The translations under genes and the position numbers were made by a program. A stretch of 14,631 nucleotides of DNA, taken from Cellvibrionales bacterium (GTDB taxonomy: Bacteria > Pseudomonadota > Gammaproteobacteria > Pseudomonadales > JAHEGP01). Below, piece by piece: positions 8,609 through 14,631 of the stretch (position 1 is its first letter; every line of letters begins with the position of its first letter). The notes beneath the pieces were generated by a model, which was not told the origin of the DNA, did not search any database, and worked only from the letters and a program-made list of their open reading frames with translations. Location of the stretch: the NCBI GenBank assembly GCA_024645065.1, contig JAHEGP010000057.1, positions 1-14,631 of the forward strand, in the 5' to 3' direction.

Positions 8609-10480
8609 TCAGTCACCCGGCCGATACCAGATTGCCGAGCTATACGCTCTTTCCTGAATGGTGTCTGGCTGGTCGGTGGCGTGTTCCATACTCAGCGCAA
8701 TCGCATCCAGCAGGGAGTGGCGTAGCGTGGGAATCTGCAACACGCGAACGTAGTAAAAAGCGCTCTGGTCGGGATCGAACTGTGGATCACGCCAAACGGC
8801 GGCGAGTTGGGCCGCACCAATCGTATTGCTCACCGCGCCGGTCTGACGATCAACCGTGTCACCTAGCGGCGGCAGGCTACCGTCAGCCGCCGGAGCGCGC
8901 GAACCTGACCAGGCGATATCATAGACCTGCTCCCGGGTCTGGCCACTCGCATCCAGCCAGCCCTTGATGATCTGGATGCGATCGAGATTGGCCCCCAGTG
9001 GGTCCTTGCTCGCCATCACAATAAACCCGGGCGCAGCATCGAGCGGACCCAACTCACCACCCATGGGCACAGCGCCCCGGGCTGCCAGGTGGCGCAGTCC
9101 GGTTCGCTGCAAGTCCTCCTCGGTCAGGTCACTGGCCCCATAAAACTGCAGTGCAATGCGCGGCCCGGTGGTCGCGTAGACCTCACGCCGGCGCAAAGCT
9201 GCCAGTATGGCTTCGCGGGTATTGGCCTCGGCCCAGACGGCAGCGAGACCAGAGGCCGACATCGACCAGCCATTGGCAGCAGGGCCATCACTGATAACCT
9301 GGCTCCGTTTGTTGGCGGGAACCGAGTCCGTCGCCATCTTGCCGTGAAAGTTATTCTCCTCCGACGAGGCCAAACCGGTGTGCGCATCGCTCGAACCAAT
9401 GACACCAAAGCGATAGGGATTTTGCCCCTGCAGTTGTTCCAGTTGCAGACCCAGCCGCAAGGCCGGGCGAATAAAGTCACCCCTTTGCGGTTGGTACGCT
9501 GTCCACTTGCTCTGGATGTAAAAGGGGTAATTTTCGAAGTCGGCAAAGGCATCGTTCGGGGAGAACAGCGAGTGGGTTTCCGAGTCGCCCTTGATCTGGG
9601 TAATTTCTACCACCCGCTCCCACTTTGCCCGCCTGGCAATATAGTCGGCCTCCACCTTTGCTCCGCGCAGGGTGGTATCGGCAAACATCATACCCTTGGA
9701 AATATTGGAGTTGTGGGGGATGGCGGTGAAAGCGGCGCCGGTTGCGGCACTGGTCGCCTCCAACCAGGCCCATAAATCCTCCGGAAATGCGCTGTCGTCG
9801 AAGCCAAACGGGCTGAACTGCCGGGCTGTGTCGGCGTCGCTGTCAGTAATGACCACCCGGTGCAAATTGGCGCCACCGGGTGTAGAGCTCCACTCCCAGC
9901 CGATCAGGGCACTGAAAATACCCGGCTCGTTATAAGCATCCGCAGCTTCGGTGATATCGCGCCAGGCATCCGTTTCAACCCGCTCGGGCATCGGCAACAG
10001 ACGAATGCTGTCGTCCCCAAGCGTTGCCGCCGTCGCCGCTTCCAGGGGCGTCTGCTCGGGGTCTGGCAAGTTCTCGATAAACAGGGATGGACCCTGGGTG
10101 TTGTCAATCGCACGATTCAGGAAATAGGCCGCTATCCTTGCCCTGAGGCTTGCCAGCAACCCGAGCCCGGTCGTGTCGACACCGTTACGATGAATGTTGC
10201 GAACCTGGCCGAGAAACTCGGCATGGTCCGACACCACCAGGAAGTCCAGCGGCACGGTGATCTGCACCCGCGCCTTGTGGTAGGGGTGCTCCACCGGCAG
10301 ACCCCTGGCATAGCGGTACGCAGTGTCCGGGCCGGCAGAAATATTGTTGAAGACATAGGCATCGAAGGAATAGGTGGTATGCAGGTGGGTGTCACCCCAT
10401 AGCAGTTGCCGCTCTGAGCCAGTGGCCGCGGCCGCTGGCAGTGCCAGCCCCACCAACAGTCCAATGCGGACCCTCGCCAT
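8609..10480 (-). CDS. Secreted DUF3604 domain protein, probable metal-dependent hydrolase
   Basis: A 623-residue protein of the DUF3604 family. Residues 1-19 form a signal peptide (MARVRIGLLVGLALPAAAA), so it is probably periplasmic. The motifs resemble a PHP-like metal-binding fold: GDTHLH at 29-34, SDHAEF at 84-89, PHNSN with His256, and GSSDAHTG with Asp365 and His367. These His/Asp residues could bind two or three metals and cleave a phosphoester or related bond, but this is inference from motif pattern; the family has no settled function that I can assert. I chose the ATG at 10480 because it starts cleanly at the signal peptide. In-frame ATG (10516) and GTG (10561) starts lie upstream; the GTG would overlap rlmA. 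No good Shine-Dalgarno is visible at any of them. Neighbours give no substrate clue. Confidence 0.83.
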   Translation of the reverse strand: MARVRIGLLVGLALPAAAATGSERQLLWGDTHLHTTYSFDAYVFNNISAGPDTAYRYARGLPVEHPYHKARVQITVPLDFLVVSDHAEFLGQVRNIHRNGVDTTGLGLLASLRARIAAYFLNRAIDNTQGPSLFIENLPDPEQTPLEAATAATLGDDSIRLLPMPERVETDAWRDITEAADAYNEPGIFSALIGWEWSSTPGGANLHRVVITDSDADTARQFSPFGFDDSAFPEDLWAWLEATSAATGAAFTAIPHNSNISKGMMFADTTLRGAKVEADYIARRAKWERVVEITQIKGDSETHSLFSPNDAFADFENYPFYIQSKWTAYQPQRGDFIRPALRLGLQLEQLQGQNPYRFGVIGSSDAHTGLASSEENNFHGKMATDSVPANKRSQVISDGPAANGWSMSASGLAAVWAEANTREAILAALRRREVYATTGPRIALQFYGASDLTEEDLQRTGLRHLAARGAVPMGGELGPLDAAPGFIVMASKDPLGANLDRIQIIKGWLDASGQTREQVYDIAWSGSRAPAADGSLPPLGDTVDRQTGAVSNTIGAAQLAAVWRDPQFDPDQSAFYYVRVLQIPTLRHSLLDAIALSMEHATDQPDTIQERAYSSAIWYRPGD

Positions 10481-10536
10481 TTGCCGTATTATGCCCTTAC
10501 CTTTTCCCGACAGCATTCTGCCAACGGCCCCCGTCG

Positions 10537-11379
10537 ATGAGTTTCCTGTATCATTGTGCACTGCGCTGCCCCCACGATAAGCTGCCCCTGCAACAGAGCC
10601 GGGCTGGCCTCCAATGTAACGCCGGCCACAATTTCGATATTGCCCGCCAGGGTTACGTCAATCTGCTCGGCCCCAATGATAAGCGCTCCAGGGACCCGGG
10701 CGATAGCAAAGCCATGGTGGCGGCACGCAGGGCTTTTCTGCAGGCCGGGTATTACCAACCCCTGGCCAACAGCATGGTTCGCTTGCTGCAAGGGGAACTC
10801 GAGGAAGACTCGGTGGTGGTGGATGCGGGTTGTGGCGATGGCTACTACACCGCTGAACTGTGCCACCAACTGGATGCGCTGGGGCGTGATAAACCCGCGA
10901 TCGTCGGCTTCGACATCTCGAAATGGGCGATGCAACTGGCGGCACGTTCGCAAGCGGCGACCTGGATGGTAGCCAGCAACCGCAAAATCCCGCTGGCCAA
11001 CCATTGCGCCGATATCGTTATGAGTGTGTTCGCCTTCCCGCACTATGTCGAGTTCGCCCGTATCCTCAAACCCGGCGGCCTGTTACTGCTGGTGGAACCC
11101 GGTCCCGAACATCTGCTGGAATTGCGAACGCTGGTCTACGACTCGTTGCGGGCTTACCGGGAAAACAGTCTACGAGCGGCTGTCACGGCTGGCTTCAGCG
11201 CTGCGGGGAGCAACAACAAAATCTTTACAACCAAAGCGCTTGGGCGGGGGGACGTTGCCAATCTACTCACCATGACACCTCATCTGTATCGGGCCGGACC
11301 CGCCGGCAAGCAGCGCGTTGGCAAGATTGATTCGCTTGCGCTGACAGTGGATGTTCGGCTCAGCTTACTGCGTGCATAA
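10537..11379 (+). CDS. rlmA: 23S rRNA (guanine-745-N1)-methyltransferase
   Basis: A 280-residue SAM-dependent methyltransferase matching RlmA (RrmA), which methylates N1 of G745 in helix 35 of 23S rRNA. Evidence: an N-terminal zinc-finger-like segment, the family signature FDIARQGYVNLL followed by KRSRDPGDSKAMVAARRAFL, and the SAM-binding loop VDAGCGDG around residues 95-102. The ATG at 10537 begins with MSF, as E. coli RlmA does; the frame stays open upstream but only through the divergent gene's leader. The finger is odd: E. coli has C-x2-C-x12-C-x3-H, whereas here Cys11-Pro-His13-Asp14 replaces the first CPxC, while Cys27 and His31 are kept. Cys7, His13 or Asp14 may supply the missing ligand. 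The gene stands alone between two minus-strand genes. The assignment to RlmA rather than the Gram-positive TlrB branch follows from the gammaproteobacterial setting. Confidence 0.93.
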   Translation: MSFLYHCALRCPHDKLPLQQSRAGLQCNAGHNFDIARQGYVNLLGPNDKRSRDPGDSKAMVAARRAFLQAGYYQPLANSMVRLLQGELEEDSVVVDAGCGDGYYTAELCHQLDALGRDKPAIVGFDISKWAMQLAARSQAATWMVASNRKIPLANHCADIVMSVFAFPHYVEFARILKPGGLLLLVEPGPEHLLELRTLVYDSLRAYRENSLRAAVTAGFSAAGSNNKIFTTKALGRGDVANLLTMTPHLYRAGPAGKQRVGKIDSLALTVDVRLSLLRA

Positions 11380-11411
11380 GCGCGCTGGCAGGGATAGCTT
11401 CCGACCGACGA

Positions 11412-11435
11412 CCGTCGCACGTCACCGCGCGACGG
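11412..11435. repeat. Inverted repeat in the convergent gap after rlmA
   Basis: CCGTCGC (11412-11418) and GCGACGG (11429-11435) form a perfect 7-bp stem with a 10-nt loop, in the 80-bp gap between the converging rlmA and chalcone-isomerase-like genes. A weaker CTCG-AGT-CGAG hairpin and a T-rich stretch (TCTTTTATTT) follow at about 11439-11461. Together they may end rlmA transcription, but the strong stem is about 17 nt from the T-run, so this is not a standard terminator. Confidence 0.3.
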
Positions 11436-11459
11436 CCACTCGAGTCGAGGATCTTTTAT

Positions 11460-12014
11460 TTATTTCCCGAGCATACCATTCTTCAAAGGTTTTTGCACCG
11501 GGTCTTCGCCCAGCCAGATGGCGAATACCGCCTTCTTGAAATCCATGCCGCCATCGATGGTCTTTTTCAATGTGCCGTTCTTGAAAATCTCCATGCCCTT
11601 GCCGGGTACGTTGGCAATATCGAAGATATCCCCTTCCTTGATCTCTTCGCGGAACACATTGATAAAGTCATCGACCGAGTCCTGGATTGGCTCCATATTG
11701 CCGCCCGTGGCTTTCTCCAGTCCCTCGAGTGTGGCGTCTTCCATTTTCTCGCTGGTGATCAAGCCGGACACCATCTCGAGCCGAATGGCCATAGGCTTGT
11801 CGGCGGCAATGATGCTGGCGGCATCGGAACTCTTCTCAGGAAGGTACAAGGCGCCCTTGTAGATCTTCATCATCATCATCTTGCGCAGGCCCTCTCCGTT
11901 GAGCACCAGCGCATTGCCGTCAACGTCCAGGGTTTTGGGAATATCAGCCTGCAGAGGCAAGACAACGCCCACCGCGACCACCAATCCGGTGAGCCAACGA
12001 ATCACACCTTTCAT
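11460..12014 (-). CDS. Secreted chalcone-isomerase-like protein
   Basis: A 184-residue protein of the bacterial chalcone-isomerase-like family. Residues 1-22 are a signal peptide (MKGVIRWLTGL then VVLPLQA), so it is exported, probably to the periplasm. The mature part shows the family pattern: a short beta strand (LVLNGEGLRK), KIYKGALYLPEKS, a helix around the SEKMEDATLEGL segment, GDIFDIANVPGKGMEIFKNG, and a C-terminal FAIWLGEDPVQKPLKNGMLG. Despite the fold name, bacterial members are not known chalcone isomerases; no catalysis can be inferred. Start choice: AAGGAG (12021-12026) directly touches the ATG at 12020 but lies six bases before the ATG at 12014, so the second ATG is the better start. 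Four methionines in a row, from a (CAT)4 run at 11868-11879, sit where relatives have aromatic residues. Confidence 0.86.
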   Translation of the reverse strand: MKGVIRWLTGLVVAVGVVLPLQADIPKTLDVDGNALVLNGEGLRKMMMMKIYKGALYLPEKSSDAASIIAADKPMAIRLEMVSGLITSEKMEDATLEGLEKATGGNMEPIQDSVDDFINVFREEIKEGDIFDIANVPGKGMEIFKNGTLKKTIDGGMDFKKAVFAIWLGEDPVQKPLKNGMLGK

Positions 12015-12060
12015 AACCATCTCCTTTCTCTTATTTGTTTAAAGTATTCCAGTTTGACCT

Positions 12061-12102
12061 CGTGATTTACAACCGCAGCCAGATATCATCAGAGAAATCA
12101 CG
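12061..12102. repeat. Inverted repeat, possible operator
   Basis: CGTGATTT (12061-12068) and AAATCACG (12095-12102) are perfect 8-bp inverted copies, with centres 34 bp apart, about three helical turns. They overlap the region expected to hold the minus-strand promoter. Close downstream, GTACCACA (12121-12128) and TGTGATAC (12141-12148) form a 7-of-8 inverted pair. Repeats of this length arise by chance at an appreciable rate in a gap of this size. Confidence 0.35.
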
Positions 12103-12269
12103 CCTGGTTGCGATTCGAGAGTACCACATAGCATTCAGGCTGTGATACCGTTAAGCGTCGGCGTTGATACTGAACGAGTAGAAACCTGAAAGTCAAAGCT
12201 ATCTACCGAGACAAGTATGTATTACGATCCTTATTCCGGGGAGTTGAGCCAGGGACACCGCACGCTGGC

Positions 12270-12301
12270 TTGACCGATAAAACAGTTCAAAAATCTATAA
12301 C
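12270..12301 (+). promoter_or_regulatory. Candidate promoter for the RND efflux operon
   Basis: TTGACC (12270-12275) and TATAAC (12296-12301) each match 5 of 6 consensus bases, but the spacer is 20 bp instead of 17. Such long spacers are known from MerR-family-activated promoters, yet no clear dyad fills the spacer. The start would fall near 12308, giving a leader of about 38 nt before the adaptor ATG. Confidence 0.33.
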
Positions 12302-12345
12302 GAAAACAAACTCAGACTTTCAGCAAACCACATGGAGGCTATCCA

Positions 12346-13488
12346 ATGAAACCAGCCTGTAGGCTCTTAACGGCCTGTCTTTTCGCTGCAGTAGTAAGCG
12401 CTTGCGGCAAGCAACAGCCGGCGGCTCCGGACGCCTCTGCCGAGCCGGTCGCCAGGCCGATTGCTGCCACCTCTGTTGTCATGGCCGAGCGGCGCACCCT
12501 TCGCCCGGGCTTCGAGTTACCTGCTGTAATCGAAGCCGTGCAGAGCGCCTCCATTCGACCGGAGATCTCTGCAACCCTGAAAGCCACCCACTTTGCGCCT
12601 GGGGATCTGGTCGAAGAAGGGCAGTTGCTGGTAGAGCTTGAGGATTCCAAGTACAAGGCCGCAGTCAACGCGGCCAGGGCCCAGGTGCAGTCGGCCAAAG
12701 CCAGCGCGACCCAGGCCCGCGCCAACTGGGAGCGCGCCAAGAAGCTGCGACCCCAGGGCTATATCTCCGAGATGGACTATGACAAGGCAAAGGCCCTGAT
12801 CGACACCAGTTCCGCCGCTATCGCATCTGCGGAGGCCAGACTGGAGCAGGCCGAGCTGGACCTCAAGCACACCAAAATTTATGCACCCTACAGTGGCCGC
12901 ATCAGTAAAAGCAATTATGCCGTTGGCGACCTGATCTTGCCGACGAGCCCCGGCACCCCGCCGGTATTCGAACTGGTGCAGCTGGACCCGATCTACGCAA
13001 CCGCCAGCGTCGAACAAAGCACCTATAACAACTTCACCCTGTTTCGCCAGAAGCTGACCGACGAAGGACTGGAGATACCCGAGGTTGTGGTCCAGCTAGA
13101 GCTGGCCGGTGACAATACCTACCCTCACCAGGGCAAGTTCGAAAACTGGTCGCACACGAGTCGAGGTAGCAGCGGCACCGTCACCGGCCGGGTATTGTTT
13201 CCCAACCCCAATGGTCTGTTGCTGCCCGGCGCCAATGTCACCATTATCGGCGAGGCCCAGCAGACGATCGAAAGAGTGATGGTGCCACAGCGAGCCGTCA
13301 TCCAGGATCAGCAGGGGCACTACGTCATGGTGATCGACGAAGACAATACCGTTCAGCGCAGGAATATCAAGGTGGGCGCCCGCGATGGCAAGGACTGGGC
13401 GGCTCGTACCGGTATTGAAGAGGGCGACAGGGTCATTGCAGACGGTGCCAACACGTTCAAGCCCGGCACCAAAGTGGAAATAAAATAA
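12346..13488 (+). CDS. RND efflux periplasmic adaptor lipoprotein (AcrA/MexA-like)
   Basis: Membrane fusion protein of 380 residues linking an inner-membrane RND pump to an outer-membrane channel. The N-terminus is a lipoprotein signal with lipobox VSAC at residues 17-20, so Cys20 would be lipidated and the protein anchored to the inner-membrane surface. The barrel-sandwich (lipoyl) halves are near 70-99 (IRPEISATLKA, ending VELED) and 177-195 (KIYAPYSGRISKS then VGDLI). Between them lies an Ala/Arg-rich alpha-helical hairpin (about 100-170). A beta-barrel follows, with GRVLFPNPNGLLLPGANV, and then the membrane-proximal domain with VPQRAV. GGAGG lies seven bases before the ATG. It is followed 42 bp later by its permease, forming an operon. 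The substrates cannot be predicted, and no TolC-like gene is in view. Confidence 0.93.
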   Translation: MKPACRLLTACLFAAVVSACGKQQPAAPDASAEPVARPIAATSVVMAERRTLRPGFELPAVIEAVQSASIRPEISATLKATHFAPGDLVEEGQLLVELEDSKYKAAVNAARAQVQSAKASATQARANWERAKKLRPQGYISEMDYDKAKALIDTSSAAIASAEARLEQAELDLKHTKIYAPYSGRISKSNYAVGDLILPTSPGTPPVFELVQLDPIYATASVEQSTYNNFTLFRQKLTDEGLEIPEVVVQLELAGDNTYPHQGKFENWSHTSRGSSGTVTGRVLFPNPNGLLLPGANVTIIGEAQQTIERVMVPQRAVIQDQQGHYVMVIDEDNTVQRRNIKVGARDGKDWAARTGIEEGDRVIADGANTFKPGTKVEIK

Positions 13489-13530
13489 GCGCGCAATGCG
13501 GTTAAAAGAACAACAAGTCACGGAGGCACC

Positions 13531-14631
13531 ATGAGCCCACAGTTTTTTATCCGGCGTCCGCGCTTTGCGCTTGTCATATCGATACTCATCACCATTTTCG
13601 GCATTATCGCCGCACTCGTCATGCCGGTGGATCAATACCCCGATATCTCGGCCCCCAAAATCGTGGTCAGGGCCAATTACCCCGGCGCCAGCGCCGAGAC
13701 GGTCAAGGAAGCCCTTGCCAGCCCCATCGAAGACCAGGTCAACGGGGCCGAGGGCATGGTCTATATGTCATCGAAGTCAGCCAGTGACGGTAGCTACACC
13801 TTGACGATAACCTTCGACATCAGTGTCGATGCATCCTTGGCCCAGGTGGATGTGCAAAATCGTGTTGCCCTGGCCGAACCGCAGCTGCCGGCGGAAGTCA
13901 GGCAGCGCGGTGTCAGCGTAAAGAAGCGCTCCTCCGACATGCTGATGGTGGTCAGCCTTTTCTCCCCCGATGAAAGCCTCGACGGCATTTTCCTCTCCAA
14001 CTACACCAGCCTTAATATCGCGTCCGAACTGGGCCGGGTGGAAGGCGTGGGTGAAGCCAGTATCATTGGCGCCCTCGACTACGGGATGCGGGTGTGGCTG
14101 GACCCGATAAAACTGGCGGCGAACAAGATCAGCGTGGGCCAGGTACTGGGCGCCATCAAGGAGCAGAACGTGCAGGCGGCGGTGGGCCAGTTGGGCGGCC
14201 CGCCCAATCCGGACGATACGCAGTTTCAATACGTGCTGAAAACCAAGGGGCGCTTGAAGTCTACCGAGGAATTCGGCGAAATCATCCTGCGAGCCGACGA
14301 GCGCGGGTCGATACTGCGACTGAGGGACGTCGGCAGGCTGGAGCTCGGCTCGCAGGGGTACAAGGGCTATGGCGAATACAACAATAAACCCGGGGTGTTG
14401 CTCGCAGTATACAAACTGTCGGACGCCAACTCGCTGGCTGTCGCCGAGTCCGTCAAAGAGAAAATGCACGAGTTATCCACCTATTTCCCCGCGGGGGTCG
14501 ACTACATTATCGGCCACGATACCACCGAGTTTATCGAAGCGTCGCTGGACGAAACCGTCGAAACGCTGATTTTCACCATCATCCTGGTTATCTTTGTCAC
14601 CTATCTCTTCCTCGGCAGCGTTCGCGCCACG
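13531..14631 (+). CDS. RND efflux permease (AcrB/HAE1 family), N-terminal part, 3' end outside window
   Basis: Inner-membrane drug/proton antiporter. The first 367 residues are present, and the frame runs without a stop to the last base. It aligns with AcrB from the start: FFIRRPRFALVISILI (TM1), MPVDQYPDISAPKIVV, YPGASAETV, YMSSKSASDGS, VQNRVALAEPQLPAEV, QRGVSVKK, the porter-domain AVGQLGGPP, and near the end HDTTEFIEASLDETVETL leading into TM2 with YLFLGSVRAT. This covers TM1, the PN1/PN2 porter subdomains and the start of TM2. The proton-relay aspartates of TM4 and the lysine of TM10 lie beyond the window and cannot be checked. GGAGG lies four bases before the ATG. It is co-transcribed with the adaptor. 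The full protein would be about 1030-1050 residues. Confidence 0.95.
   Translation, partial: MSPQFFIRRPRFALVISILITIFGIIAALVMPVDQYPDISAPKIVVRANYPGASAETVKEALASPIEDQVNGAEGMVYMSSKSASDGSYTLTITFDISVDASLAQVDVQNRVALAEPQLPAEVRQRGVSVKKRSSDMLMVVSLFSPDESLDGIFLSNYTSLNIASELGRVEGVGEASIIGALDYGMRVWLDPIKLAANKISVGQVLGAIKEQNVQAAVGQLGGPPNPDDTQFQYVLKTKGRLKSTEEFGEIILRADERGSILRLRDVGRLELGSQGYKGYGEYNNKPGVLLAVYKLSDANSLAVAESVKEKMHELSTYFPAGVDYIIGHDTTEFIEASLDETVETLIFTIILVIFVTYLFLGSVRAT

Larger units (their letters stand above)
12015..12345. other. Divergent control region of the chalcone-isomerase-like gene and the efflux operon
   Basis: This gap is visibly more AT-rich than the genes around it and codes for nothing I can support. 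It holds two inverted repeats (12061-12102 perfect, 12121-12148 imperfect), a candidate promoter for the efflux operon, and on the minus strand a possible extended -10 (TGGAATACT) spaced 18 bases from a TTGTAA, upstream of the chalcone-isomerase-like gene. No regulator gene such as a TetR or MarR repressor lies next to the efflux operon within the window. Confidence 0.55.

Noticed and set aside
9089..10402. Plus-strand open frames of 180-228 codons within the DUF3604 gene
   Set aside because: No recognisable domain or ribosome-binding site, and they lie opposite conserved DUF3604 motifs, so they are shadows.
12217..12273. 18-codon frame (MYYDPYSGELSQGHRTLA) upstream of the efflux operon
   Set aside because: No clear Shine-Dalgarno and it overlaps the candidate -35 element; too short to separate from chance.

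Overview
The window looks like ordinary chromosome from a free-living gammaproteobacterium of moderately high G+C (about 58-60% by eye, not counted). RlmA, the Tas-like aldo/keto reductase, the large bacterial-type GltB and the AcrA/AcrB-type pair all read as gammaproteobacterial. The DUF3604 protein and the Na/phosphate symporter would fit a marine lineage such as the Cellvibrionales/Halieaceae, but that placement is inference. I see no tRNA, rRNA, CRISPR, insertion sequence, integrase, phage or toxin-antitoxin gene.

Layout: (1) 2-676, the C-terminal part of an AMP-binding long-chain acyl-CoA synthetase, cut by the window edge. (2) A 228-bp gap with a strong hairpin. (3) 905-2698, a Na/Pi-cotransporter family protein with a PhoU-like tail, convergent with (4) an aldo/keto reductase on the minus strand (2804-3820). 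(5) A 336-bp divergent region that carries an excellent sigma-54 promoter match and an NtrC-like site, leading into (6) gltB (4157-8599), the glutamate synthase large subunit. (7) Tail to tail with gltB, only 9 bp away, a secreted DUF3604 protein on the minus strand (8609-10480). (8) Divergent from it, rlmA (10537-11379), a 23S rRNA G745 methyltransferase. (9) On the minus strand, a secreted chalcone-isomerase-like protein (11460-12014). (10) A 331-bp divergent control region. (11) An RND efflux operon: lipoprotein adaptor (12346-13488) and inner-membrane permease (13531 to the window end, truncated).

The genes do not form one pathway. The clear functional units are the adaptor-permease pair and the nitrogen-assimilation gene gltB with its apparent nitrogen-responsive promoter. 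GltB needs the small subunit GltD to work as NADPH-GOGAT, yet no gltD lies beside it; the next gene runs the opposite way.

I found no convincing new multi-gene system. The observations most worth checking are the sigma-54/NtrC arrangement upstream of gltB, the gltB without adjacent gltD, and the altered zinc-finger ligands in RlmA.
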